Origin: Antedon mediterranea
Taxonomy: Eukaryota; Echinodermata; Crinoidea; Comatulida; Antedonidae
NCBI RefSeq assembly: GCF_964355755.1
Contig: NC_092672.1
Location: 13,016,501-13,080,500, forward strand
Reading direction: 5' to 3'
DNA: 64,000 nucleotides
The notes below the pieces were generated by a model. The model was not told the DNA's origin. It was given only the letters and a program-made list of their open reading frames with translations, and searched no databases. The translations under genes were made by a program, and so were the position numbers. Below, one piece after another: positions 1-12,437 of the stretch; positions within the stretch are counted from its first letter, which is position 1; every line of letters starts with the position of its first letter.

Positions 1-28
1 GTTAAGTCTGACCGAAGTGTTCCAGTAG

Positions 29-112
29 CGACATAGAACCCTAACGAAGGGTCACCATAAGAAGGCTGCCGGGATAATTGAAGAAGAGGTAGAGTACATG
101 CCGTATGCCTAA
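29..112 (+). other. possible terminal coding exon of an upstream plus-strand gene
   Basis: A short open frame reads from about base 29 to a TAA at 110-112 and ends ...EEEVEYMPYA. It follows a possible AG acceptor (27-28), and its base composition is clearly richer in GC than the AT-rich flanks, as for a coding exon. The family is not recognised. If it is real, a plus-strand gene ends here inside what may be an intron of the minus-strand SLC6 gene. It could equally be chance. Confidence 0.2.
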
Positions 113-1433
113 TTACTGATATGTAGCGACGAAAGACCATAAAGAGACTTATAAATAAATAGTAGATATTTAAAGTGTATTTGCAACTGCAAACTGCTTA
201 CAAATTCAGTATTAGGCCTACATACGTAATTTTTGTAATGAATAAAAGGCCTGATGTTAAAAAATATAATGAAATATGTTCGTACTGCTTACATTGGCCT
301 CAACATTATAAGTATCATGATGTTTAGGTATAATCTGAATGTCATGTCAACAATAGCAACGAGATTATTATTAAATAAAAGTAAATTGAGCTGCCTGAAA
401 GAATTGTATAGAATGAGAATCAATATAGAGCCCTTGACTGGGCATTATTTGTATTCTGGGTAATGAAATAGATTTCTTAATCAATATTAACTAATTACAC
501 TATTAGACAGTGGTTTAGAATTGAATAATGTTATTGTTTATTGTTTTTATTTGTGATAGCCTGAGTCCATTACTCAGAGACCATAAATGACTTCAATTGA
601 CTGTATACACATTCAATAAATGTATGGCTATACCGTGATAAAGTTAATAAAGGAAAAAGTTCTTAGACCTAGTTCGACTAACCGTGTTTATCTATTGCTT
701 TGATTGTAAATATCGTAAATTTATATTATAATACAAATCTCCTTCCAAATAAAGACAAAACACCACGTTTTGGATGAACCCAAGTAAAATGTTTCCTTTA
801 ATCTTTCAATTATAAAAAAAAAAAAAAAAACTACTATGAAATAAAATGTTTAAAGTAATACTTTGTACGGTAGTGCAGCCATGGAAACCAACATGATTAC
901 ATGTATACCCTCACCCTGGGGGAGAGGCGCAAGGTTCTGACATTAAATTTCCATGCAAATAGAATCAACTGACCATATCTGTCCTGGAACATTAGTTACA
1001 GTCAATTCTTGGACAGTCGACGAACTCACTATCATAGAAAAATTCCATGACACGTCGTAATTTGATTTATTTATCTATTTTCAATGTTCTATACATAATA
1101 ACTAGGCCTAAATATTAGTTTACTGGGGTGTAGGTGAAAAGCAACAGTTAGAAAAAAAAACTAATGCTGCCAATTAAAGCGATACATTAAAACAAGATTG
1201 AAAAAAATTCAACAAACATAAAAACAAAAACACACAATAGTCCTAATTGTATTCACATAACGTATAACATTCAGAAATATATTAGTTAATAACCATTGTA
1301 TGTATAACAATATAAATCTGATTGTGCAATCAATAAAAAATATTGAAAGTCGTCATAATTTATCTGTAAAATATTCATAGTTAAAAAATGTTCATTTAAA
1401 CTATCCTTATGTCATGCTCATGTTGTATTCTAA
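113..1433. other. AT-rich non-coding stretch, no gene seen
   Basis: Simple AT-rich sequence with poly-A runs. I looked on the minus strand for the next SLC6 exon, which should begin with a Gly-Gly pair and encode TM9, and did not find it here or up to base 1661. Confidence 0.5.
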
Positions 1434-1577
1434 AACTTTGACTACACTATCAAACAAGTTTGACTAAAAATGTGTGATGTGCCCAAATATGGTAGTGATT
1501 TGACGTCATTGTGTCCATTATACTGTATGTGCACATCACGTTTAGTTTTCACACAGTTTGATAGTATAGACAGAGCT
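1434..1577. mobile_element. 144-bp MITE, family 1 (copy 1)
   Basis: Imperfect terminal inverted repeats, with ACTACACTATCAAAC near the left end and GTTTGATAGTATAGAC near the right, enclose a core with TGTGATGTGCCC. It is flanked by TAA on both sides (1431-1433 and 1578-1580), as expected for a Harbinger-type 3-bp target duplication. Related copies lie at 12300-12437 and 60650-60780. It sits downstream of the last visible exon of the minus-strand SLC6 gene. Confidence 0.7.
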
Positions 1578-1661
1578 TAACGATACATTTATGTGATGGA
1601 CATGTGATGGAATACCACGGAACTGAATACTGGACAAATAAAACAAAACAATTGTACGTAC

Positions 1662-4600
1662 GTAAGTCACAGTTGGAAGTGCTCCAAGAAAAGAACACGT
1701 CACCAGACCCAACACGAACAGTTCACGGTGTTTACCGATTGATGTCGGGTATTCGTCGCTCCAAGCCGTGATGATCGATTCTAATCCACCAAACTGTGAA
1801 GGATATCACTAAATAGTTAGTATACAACAGATAATCCAGCTTTAGTGTAAGATTTAGGAAAATGTCCGTATAAATAAAATAAATATACGATATATGTGAT
1901 AGTCGGCAAAACAAGTTACATTACATGTTTTAAAAAATGACACAAAATAAAACATCACAGACACATAAACAGTAGCAATGCAAATTAATTAAAATATGAA
2001 AACATTTTGGTAGCCACATTGACAACAATAGTTTGATAAACTTCAATGAGTTTAAATTGGCAATAGAGAAGAAACAGAAAAATTGAAATACATATAATAA
2101 TAAAAATATGATAATAGATACAAATCATGAGTTTAGATATAAAAAGCTTTCAACGAATAAAAAAAAAATTTTCGACGCACAAAATTCCTTTCAGTATGGT
2201 TGTGTCTACTTTCAGTTCTAGATTGATGTAGGCATATACCATACCTAGGCCTAGGCCTATACCTTTTTAACATTACAGAATTGAACAACATTCAATCAAA
2301 AATATAATTTAAAAAAAACGCCGAACGTGCAATTTAATTACTTAATAATAGATCCATATAATGTGCAGTAGAACTAATACCGAACGGCACGTAATACAAA
2401 ATTAACGAATCAGATTGCAAGGATACACACTCAGGTGAAAAAAAAAAAATTCCAGATGCGAAACGTTTATTCATAGTCTTTTATATTCTATAATTGTTTT
2501 CAGTTTATAACTGTTTTTACAGTAAATTTAAACAAATATATTGACTTGTTAACGTCTGACACGGTAAATTGTTTTATATAAATGTTTTACTTACTGTACT
2601 GTCAAGTCCAAGATTAATCAACATTAGGAAGAACATGATTGACCAAATACTGGACCCTCCAATTGTTGTTATAGCCTGAGGGTACACGATAAACACCAAA
2701 CCTGGACCTAATGTTCAAATACACGGTAAGAATCAAACACATACAGTATTACGATATGTATCCGTACTCAATCTTCAATTATCGTTAAATATAATATTAC
2801 AACTGTTTTATCACAAGAGTTATGTTTTAGATTAGGCCCCTAATTCGGGGTGAGGTAGGCTTTCCAAAATTAAGTTATATTATTTGTAATCATGTACCAC
2901 CTGAATTATTAAGTTAGCAATTGTTTTCACTCGGTCAAACAGCATTTTATCGATTCTCTACAGTATCATGTTCGTGTAGTTAATCTTACCCTCAGTCGCA
3001 ACGTCCTCTATATCTACCCCTTGCATGTGTGCCATGTAGCCTAGGAAAGAGAACACCACAAATCCAGATACAAAACTCGTAAAACAATTAACAGCACTCG
3101 TCAGCAATGCATCTCTGAAAATGGTAAAAAAGATAATAATTATAATATGTTTATAGTAGCATTTGAATTGGCTCTACGTTCAAACAAAGTGAATGTTTCT
3201 CCTTTTCTACTTCATTTTTAATTGTTGAATTGACCTGTTTTGTGCAAACAATGTAAAATGACATACACACGTACGGGAATGAGTCTATGTAAAATACATT
3301 AGATTAGTGGAATATTTACTTACCCATAACAGTTGTTTTTAGGGGGATTGTAACTTGCCAGAGCTAGCAAAACCCCAAACCCAGGGCCAAGTGAGAAGAA
3401 TACCTGTGAAGCAGCATCCACCCACACCTATGAAAAAAAGAAACAAAAAGATTCGTAAAGCCAACTATCTGGTGGTCCTTTTTTGCATTTGCCATAATAA
3501 CTGTGTAAATATTACCATCATTTAAATTTCAATACTATTTTAGTTATTCCTAAATACAGAACAAATTTGGTTGCAGTTAATTAATAAAATTAACAATTAA
3601 TAATGATATTATTCGTTATTGATATTATGTATACAAACTAATAATTATTACATGCAGTTAAATATGCCTTGGTACTTACCCCAGCATTTAGTAGAGAGTC
3701 CCATCGTGGCCGTAGGTAATACTCAAGTCCATTGGAAGCTCCATCAAGAGTCACACCTCGTATCAGTAATACAATAAGCGAAACGTACGGAAAAGTTGCT
3801 GTTACCCAAACAACCTGTATTACAATAAAATTAAGCCTTACGGAAAGTGATAATAATGTATAATATAAACACAATAATACAAAAATCCTGGCGTAAAATT
3901 GAATCTATAACTTTAATAAAGAGTAAATCAAAATTCGAAAGTCACCAATGGAAAATGTAACTTTTCCGATTAAAAGTTTTCTACGATGATTATAAACTAA
4001 ATAATATGCAGTACAACGATTATGTTGATTAAAAACATACCTTTCCAGAGCCTTTAATACCTTTCCAAAGACAAAAATATACGATAACAAACACTAAGAG
4101 AAGGCATAACGCCAGATCCCACTTTACTCCACTAAGTTCACCAATGCCACTCGAATGATGTGCCCCCAAGACTTTGCGACTAAATCAAAAGCAACAAATA
4201 AAATGTTAATAAAGTGTTCGTTCAATCAAACTGTTGCCGAGTGAAAATGTCTAATTGAAAAACATTATATTCAGAAGTAAATTCTAGTTTGACCTACTTC
4301 AAAATGTCTCTTTAAATCCCAATGTCATATTTCCGGACAAAGTTAATTTCTCTAAATCATTCGCAAAATAACACAAAAATACAAATAAGAATGTTTACTT
4401 ACACGAAATATTCCTCTGAAGGGGAAATGAAATTTCTGTCCGATCTATTTGTCATTAGAGGATCTGCACAATTGTTAGTATTCCATGAATTACCACAGCT
4501 CGTCCATGGTAGATTGATTGTTAATGAATTGAACAAGTAATAAAATGACCAAGCTATCACTGTGTTGTAGTAGAATGATACGTACAGATTTATGACGCAG

Positions 4601-6263
4601 ATGGAATAGCCGATTCCTAAAACAAGTAATAATGTTTCTAAGTGTGTGCATAATGTACGTTTGCGTATATCTGGTAGCATATGTGGATGTCATGCTATAT
4701 TTATTTTATAATTAAAACATGTTGGTACGACAATGATTTCGTTCTTGTAACAATCCGGCATTGATACTTTATACATAGGATTAATAAAATAATATATGCA
4801 TGGCAATACTTTGAACTTTATAGGTGTAACAATAATTCTGAGAATCTTAAAGGAGATGTTAAAGCAACACGCACGTGTTTTTGCATAAATAATGTGTTTT
4901 TTTATAAGCTACTGTTTAGAACAGAGTGACATAATTCACCCAACACAATCTACTCACTGAATTGATTATCATTACTCGTCAGTGAATAATGTGCTGGATA
5001 ATGAGTAACTATTCAATAATTTACCTCGCTAATAAACTTTACCTTTAAGAAGTGGACATATTCTTTTCCATATGGTGATCGATCCAGTTCGTTGGAATTG
5101 GCCAAGCGCTAATTCCAAATAGAAAAGAGGTACTCCAGCTAAACACGCCATTGTGATATACGGAATCAGAAAAGCACCTTGAATTGAAAATGTAATCAAT
5201 GTATATTTAAAGTAAAGAAATCAACTAGTTAATTTCAGAATCTTTTGGCAGTTATCAACATTTCAAATTTGCTAAGAAATGCTTAGGTAAAAACTAAAGA
5301 TTGTGACATACCTGATTTACAAAAAATACATACAAAGAATATATGTGTGATAGCAATAAATAACATGTTTTGATTATATTCAATAGACATTTTTTATTTA
5401 ACTGTATGGAGAAATAAATCAAAAACTAACGGCTGAATTATGAATTTAGAAGTGCAATTTTTTCTTTTATTCAATAACAGAAAAAGGAAACTGTACAGAA
5501 CACAGCTAAATATGACAATATTGTTCTAGGGCAAACGCTCACATTATGAAAGTATAGGGTTACACAGGAAAATAAGATAACAAAATTGATATAAAAAATG
5601 TCAACAATAACAACATTTTAAAGCTTTCACATTAGCGGTCATATGCATGTATAGGACAACTGTGCATGAGATGGAGAAGAAAAAACTCTCTGAACTGGAA
5701 ATTCGTTGAACATTGGATTGATGTCTACATAGATATTGTACAATGCATTTGTTTCCATACAAGTTTCAACAATATTTATACCAAACAATGATAATCGTTT
5801 CGTCTTTTATGGATGTACCCCATATTGCTTAACGTATGCACAATACATACATTTACACATTACCAAATATTAAAATAAAATAACTTTCACAATTAATTTC
5901 AAAGAGAACATGTTTGTTTCCTCCACGCCTTCATTTGTAACCTAATAAAACAAATTATAAACACGATTTACCTCCGCCATTTTTGTAGCAAATATAAGGA
6001 AATCTCCAAACGTTTCCTAAATCAACTGCGAAACCAATTACAGATAAGAGGAAATCCACTTTCTTATTCCATGTTTCACGATTGGCGTGTTTCGCTCCTT
6101 TCCCATCATCTGTCTGTAATGTTACTTCGCTATTAAATACAGTTGACGTACTATTAAAACTCACATTACGTTTAACTCCGTTTGTTATTTCACTGTCATC
6201 ACTATATGTAGGCCTATTCTTTTGAATGCATCGACTTTTCTGAAAAGATATACAGCTCCCCAT
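1662..6263 (-). CDS. SLC6A4-like: SLC6 monoamine (serotonin-type) transporter, 3' end not in window
   Basis: Na+/Cl- coupled plasma-membrane re-uptake transporter for a biogenic amine. Nine exons (minus): 6263-5972, 5177-5043, 4616-4403, 4179-4041, 3814-3680, 3427-3324, 3114-2990, 2707-2595, 1793-1662; together 463 codons with consistent phases and GT-AG junctions. TM1 reads [20 protein letters not shown]; the Asp before LGN marks monoamine rather than amino-acid transporters. Chloride and sodium site residues are present ([25 protein letters not shown]). EL2 has a Cys pair ([12 protein letters not shown]) and one NRS sequon. [11 protein letters not shown] and LGLDSTFGGLE resemble vertebrate SERT more than DAT or NET. 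The coding sequence stops after ...GALPTVTY; the exons for TM9-TM12 are not visible in the remaining 1.66 kb. The ATG at 6263 opens a 70-residue cytoplasmic N terminus. Substrate is inferred. Confidence 0.93.
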
Positions 6264-9184
6264 TGTTTCTCTTTTTCTAACCCTCTGGTAAATTTCAAAC
6301 CGAGAGCCAACAATATAAAGCCAACGCCAACTTCTCTATGCTCTTAAAATATAAATACATTTCTTTTTATAGTATAATACGATTTGTAAAACTGTGAATA
6401 CAATTATAGTATAATCATTATAAATTAATGTCAGATTTAAAGAACAAATAAAATGGTGATGTAGCATCATCATTGGACTAATTAGACTCCCATGACAATT
6501 AGAAGAATCAATTATATAGCTCAATGAACTTAATTAATATATGTGTCAAGTACGGTACCAAATATTAATTGATTCCGTCCTATTCCAATTCCCTTTTGTT
6601 ATGGTATTTTACTTTATGTGCGCAAATATAGTTCCATATGAACCGTTTATAATCATAGAGTTTAATATCAGGTCAGTTAGTCAATTTAGCTAGGAACTAA
6701 GGCCTAATACCAAACGAAATAAATCCATTTTTTTTTCTCAGTAACAGAATGCAAAAACAATGATTGATCTCTTTTTTTGAGTGCAATATTTGACGGTTAG
6801 CATTGCATTGGCTCTCTACTTTTCTTTAACTTTAATGTTTGTGCTTCTGCATTTTTTTGCTGGAATAACGGTTGTTTTTTAGGTATTGACAAAGGTTTGT
6901 CCCAAATACGTGATTTTCTTCCATTTATTAGGCCGCCTTTCCAGTTCCTATATTATTATATGCCAGTTTTTATTGGACCTATTAAATATTAGTGCCTACC
7001 ATAAAACCTAAATCATCATTAAATTTGTCATATGTCATATCAGGATATCTCGTTCGATACACAGAATTATACGTATTGTAGGCAAAAGGTATCAACCCAT
7101 TGTAACCGCTACACACAACACGAAAGAATTAAAGTATCGACTTAAGGTTGAGGTGAGCGGAGTTCAAGTTAAATGGGGGATGGTGAAACTAGACACATAT
7201 AGATAATAATAAATAGGCATAAATTAAAAGGAGTACAAAATAGTTGGCTTGTAGTAGATATATTATTATCATTATTATTCTAATTCATAATACAAAGAGA
7301 TTTAGATAAATAACTTATTTGCTGACAACTGCCAGTCGGGGAACTTGTTCTCTTTTGGCGTGGTAAACATGTTCGAAGTTTGATAATATACACTTCACAT
7401 ATTTCCTCGTCTGTCTGTGGACTTTACACACGGATTCCAACTTAGGCAATATTCCCTCAACCTGAACTTGTTGAGCAAGGAATAACTTTAAATAAAACTT
7501 CTTTTGGAACGATGGAGGACCTGGCTGCTCTCAATAGAGTACATAGCCGTTTGTATTTAACTGTATATTTATATATATAACTACAGAAATCCTTATACAG
7601 GCTTCAGTAAATGATAATTTAGGTTTAGCTAATCATAGAATATTGAGTAGCAGGGTCAATATTACTATATACTCTATCTTACATTATAAACATACAATTA
7701 GCAATAAGTAGACAACATTGTCGAACATTTATATATTTACAATATATCAAATTGTATCTAAGATGAAAAAAGGCATTGCTAAGGTTTATTTCATTTTAAT
7801 AACAAAAAATACATAAAAGGTAATACTAACTAGCTATGTATGTATTAACTTTTTAAACTTCTTTTGTAAGTGTATAGAAAAATATAAGAAAATTAAATGA
7901 AAAAAGGAGGTAATACGGAATTCAAAAATGTTACTGATGAAGCATGTTATGATTGTATGTAATGACATGGAAGATAAAATGAATGTGAATAAAGTTGTGT
8001 TTACGCTACAAAAGAGAAAAAAGGCTATGTACAACTAAATATTAAGCTGTAGTGTTTGTTTTTTCTCAACTCTGCAGCAGTCTATTTTATATGACTTGGT
8101 CCCCACCATGTTTTCCAAAATACATGCCTGGTCCACTCTGTAATGACAGATGATGGTGGCCTTATCTCCTTATTTGGAGTTTGATCAGCTGAAATTTGAT
8201 AAATTTAGTCTCATAATAATTAATTCATACTCAAAGTATGCTGATGGTCAGCAATATCTTTGTTTGGTTAGTAAATAGGAATGTGATAATGTTGCATTTG
8301 CTTTCGACTGGCACACTTTTGTGGCATGGGTTACCCTTCTTGCCTTGGACTGGCCTACATTTGTAGCCTGAGATACACTATGTCCTAGATGATTGATAAT
8401 AATGATTATAACGAGAAAGATTGTTTTAGTTCCATTTAATTCCATTCTATTTATTATAAAATTTGCATAAAATAGAGGCCTACATAGATAAATTGGGTTG
8501 CTCCGATAGCATATTACAATACAAAAAAAAAACGAGAAGTGTACGGTACAAAAGTCATGACACATCTCTAACATTCAGTGCTCTAATGGCAGATGGGTAA
8601 AAAAACTACGGAATCTATTTAGGCCTATACTATATCAAAAAATCCATCTGGACATCGACTCGACATGACAAAATACCAAACATCAACACTGTATCATCCT
8701 CTTTAACACACAATCATCGTCATTATCATCATCGATAGTTAATGGGCAAATATTCATCATATCCTCGTCATTATCATCACTAATTAGTAGGCCCTACTTG
8801 GTAATCACTGTGACTTCGAAATGTCATCTTTAATGATCTATTAGTATTAATAATTAGGTAGGTAGGTATATTATTCGATACCCTTATTAATCATTATCAT
8901 CAATCTTTACTGGGTCATCCTAATTATATAAAAAAGTTATCAAAAAAAAAACAACCAAACAATACAAATATAAGCTAAACATGTGTCAACACGTGACAGT
9001 TGTAAAGCATGCTTTAATTTGCTAAATATGTCAGCACATGTCAAGTGTTTACGCTAATGTAATTACATTTGCTATATTTAATTAACGGTTGACCGAACGT
9101 ACCATTACACTAGCTAAGGTGTACCTGTATATCACAAATGCATTTATTGTATGCCTATATTTACCCCCAGAAAATTAAACACGG
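6264..9184. other. intergenic region between the two SLC6 genes, first part
   Basis: This is the upstream flank of the minus-strand SLC6 gene. It is AT-rich with scattered microsatellite-like ATC and TCATCA runs (about 8700-8900). Open frames are short and do not resemble known families. No gene is supported. Confidence 0.5.
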
Positions 9185-9652
9185 TATATAAAACCCGGCT
9201 TTAAATCTGAAATTAAACATTTCTAATCTCCGCGGTTGGTTGGTGATATTACAATTGCTCGTTTCCTGAGACAATACGGCCAAGCGTGGAGAGGCGGCAA
9301 CTTATTAAACAGCAATAAGTCCTATATAGCTTAATATCGTGTGCTCACGAGTTAATAAAAATGCATACATGAGTTGTCGATCGAAACTCTTCCGAAGAAT
9401 ACATCGTGGCCGTGCAACTTAATAGGTTTATGACGTTCTGCATTGCAATTGAAATCTAACGTAAAGAGCCACTTGTTGATTGTAGCCTGGTTTGAAAACG
9501 GTAACATCATATTTTTTCTCATGGTGAGTGCATGCCAATACATTCGTGGTCCAGCCTTGTATCCCATGTCAAGTAGTATTATATTATTCAACATTGGTTT
9601 TCATCAGAATTTGTCTACTTTGATATAATTATTCATTGAAGGATTTTCGAAG
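9185..9652 (+). promoter_or_regulatory. possible TATA promoter and non-coding first exon
   Basis: A strong TATA motif (TATATAAAA, 9185-9193) is followed about 460 bases later by a good splice donor (CGAAG followed by GTAAGT, 9648-9658). The plus-strand SLC6 gene begins its coding exon just after an acceptor (AG at 15784-15785), so it needs an upstream non-coding exon, and this is a candidate. The segment between is less AT-rich than its surroundings. A minus-strand frame of 80 codons (9352-9594) overlaps it and is not recognised. All of this is inference. Confidence 0.25.
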
Positions 9653-10629
9653 GTAAGTTTTTACCCTAATTTTAGGCCTATAAGGTATTTATTTTTATTT
9701 TTATTTATTCATTTCCCAACCATAGGCCTATTATAATTAAACTTTATTATTACAATGCTTGTCCCGATGATCATTAATATTTCAGAAATTTACGTTTACA
9801 TTTTAAAATCCTTCTATTCGGCCTAGCCTAAATGGTAATTACTGCAGCTATGGAACAATAACGTAGGCCTATACTTTATTCAAAATTCACATGATTTATC
9901 CGTGACGGAGTTCCATTCAAACCATAATAGTTATCCAATAAATTGTTAGGAATCTATATCTAGATACATTTATTAAAAATGTTATGACTAAATTTTAAAT
10001 ACTAATGGGCTACCGTGAAAATAAATAATAATAATAATATGTAATTTGGAATGGGTTCTATCGAATAAGTAGTGCTGAAAAGAATGTGAATGTCTTAGTT
10101 AAGAAAAAAAATACGACGCTTTGGAAATAAAAATGTATCCGTTGTTCAACATTGTTGATCTGTCACAATTTAAATTAATTTTCTTTTGCCTAAATGCTAC
10201 CCAAAATAAACCGCTCTTTGTATATAACAACAAAGAAACGTCTAAGTAAACATTTTAAAGGAATGTTTGCTTTTTAGAACTCAATGTCGACAAACATGTT
10301 TAAACATCAAAGCCGTCACTATGCCATGGGAATATTTTTTTTAAAAAGCGCAGTCATGTGTCTGAAATTAGCGTCCTATTTCTACTAACTAAATTACTAC
10401 AATAATTATTATATAGCCCGAATTAATTGATTCTCTCGAATCAAAATAATTGTATTTCTTTTCTTTTGCTCAATAATGGATTAGAAACTTAGAAACCTAA
10501 AACTTAGGCCTACAGATCTTTTATTGTCATACAAACCAAAATAGTACAGTATGAAATTTGTCTTCTTGCAAAAATCCAACAATTTTATCAACAATGAAAA
10601 TTCTAATTATCTTATCTAGGTTTGTTTTG
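9653..10629. other. intergenic, no gene seen
   Basis: AT-rich sequence with interspersed TAGGCCTA-type palindromes. No conserved coding motif was recognised on either strand. Confidence 0.5.
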
Positions 10630-10872
10630 ATTAAATACACTGACTGCTGAAGGTAGAAAGGAATTCCTAAATCAAGTTGTTTTAATACGCATCATTCTTA
10701 ATCTACCAGAATTATTAGCTATAACTCTCATGCAAGGGATGCGTATCATCATCGATAATATATTTAACTTTCTTATTTACAAGATCATTGCACATGTTTT
10801 CTAAAGGGTTTAAGTTTACGTTAAAGATTTTGCTAGCTGTATTCACTACCCTATTCAGTCTATTGTAATTGG
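10630..10872 (-). mobile_element. LINE (non-LTR retrotransposon) remnant, reverse transcriptase C terminus
   Basis: Read on the minus strand, this encodes the typical C-terminal tail of a LINE ORF2 protein: NRLNRVVNTASKIFN, then IIDDDTHPLHESY, then after a frameshift NNSGRLRMMRIKTT, a stop, and FRNSFLPSAVSVFN. The order matches the conserved pattern (RTASKI, D-THPLH, SGRRYR, RNSFLPSA) of CR1/L2-like elements. It is degenerate and cannot be functional. No upstream reverse transcriptase core was recognised. Confidence 0.7.
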
Positions 10873-12299
10873 CTTAATAATAATACTTAATCTTACTTAG
10901 GTAGAATAGGGAAATTCTTATACAAACTAGAACTACCGTCGTAGTGGCAATAAGTACTGCACAAATGTTAAATACAAAATGATAATAATTTAACAACAAA
11001 AGTATAACGTAGCATAATAACAATAACGTGAACTCAAACTGTCTCATGATACTCTCGTCTACCTTATTTTGGAATTTCTGATTTTATTAGATTTACTTCT
11101 ATCAGAGAGATACACGTTTTATTATTGATGATGCAAAACTGTACTGTTGGTTTCTGAAATATAATAATTGTCACAATAATTATAGGCCTAATAATTGAAT
11201 TGTGTATTTGTACAAAATGTAATCAAATTTCAATTCATATTTATTTACATTGGATATTTACATAATTCAAATCATAGACTATAAACCATTTCAAATTTCA
11301 AAACAGCTTGGTTTTGTTTGAATTTAACCGATAAGACCTATTTAGTCTTGAAATAATTATTTTTAATCTTCTTTTCGTGATTAACTTTATCAAAACTGCA
11401 AAAATGAGAAAACATTCAGTTCTTGAAATTGGCGTTTCATAACGTCCATCTAAAATTTCAGCTATGTCATTTTTGCATTGTGGGAATCAATGCCTAAATC
11501 GGTTGTCAGATCGGACAAGGTAGGCTAACTCGACGTTTTTAAAATTGTTTGGAGCATAATGTATACTGGAAATTAATCTCGAACTTGTCCTTCTGATATG
11601 GAGGTTCAAGGGATCTTGAAGGACAGGCTTACTATTGTGAAAATAACGCCTACCTTTGTATGATATAGATCTAAGTATCATGATGCCAACAGTAGTTGGA
11701 TAAAGCAATATAATTCAATTTATTCAGAAGAGTGTTTTAATTGAATTGTCTTTTTCCGCAATTAGCATATCTTCACAATTGAATATCATTTCAAAACCTT
11801 TAAATTCTCCATTACTGTATTATAACATATTTAATATTAATTTGTTTGATTAGGCCTATCTACATAAATAATAATTTACTTAAGAGAAATGAAAGAAATA
11901 AAATGAAAATTAAAAATAAAGCTTTAAGGTCGTATCATTCGTAACCTATTATTTTCTAGTTTTCCATTTCTTTCTTCAAAATGTTATGTAACATTCTACA
12001 GCATTCGGATATTCTAATTTGAAACCTGTTGTAGCCTATTACCATCTATTCATAGATTCAAACTAGTTTATGTGTAAATTGTCGTATTTCGATTTTATTT
12101 CTATAAGTTCTGTTCAATTTGTTTTTACATCAGAATTTTTTAATAATGTTCCTTTTTTTAAATCGACTTATTCGCTTACTCTGGTAAGTCAGTGGTTTAT
12201 TAAGTGTAAAGTATTGAATCGCTTAGTGTTGGTTTAATTACTGTGATCTACATTATAGGCCCATAACGTTAATTGCATGATTCATAGAATATTACCCGA
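10873..12299. other. intergenic, no gene seen
   Basis: AT-rich sequence. A minus-strand frame at 11487-11708 (73 codons) contains LHIRRTSSRLISS and similar text. It may be another retroelement fragment, but I could not place it in a family. Confidence 0.4.
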
Positions 12300-12437
12300 A
12301 GTTCTGTCTACACAATTATTTTTTTTTTGTGATCAAAAATGTGATGTGGGCATGGAAACGATGACATCATACCACTGCCCTATCTGGGCACATCAAACAT
12401 TTGTTTTTTAAAATATCTTGATAGTGTAGACAGAGCT
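12300..12437. mobile_element. MITE, family 1 (copy 2)
   Basis: Ends AGTTCTGTCTACAC and GATAGTGTAGACAGAGCT form the same terminal inverted repeat as the element at 1434-1577. The core shows the mirrored GTGATGTGGGCA and TGGGCACATCA. The target duplication is not clear for this copy. It lies between the divergent SLC6 genes. Confidence 0.65.

Noticed and set aside
54-9628. Possible CRISPR array or prokaryotic operon structure in the window
   Set aside because: All genes are intron-bearing animal genes. The repeat clusters have irregular spacers and inverted ends typical of transposons.
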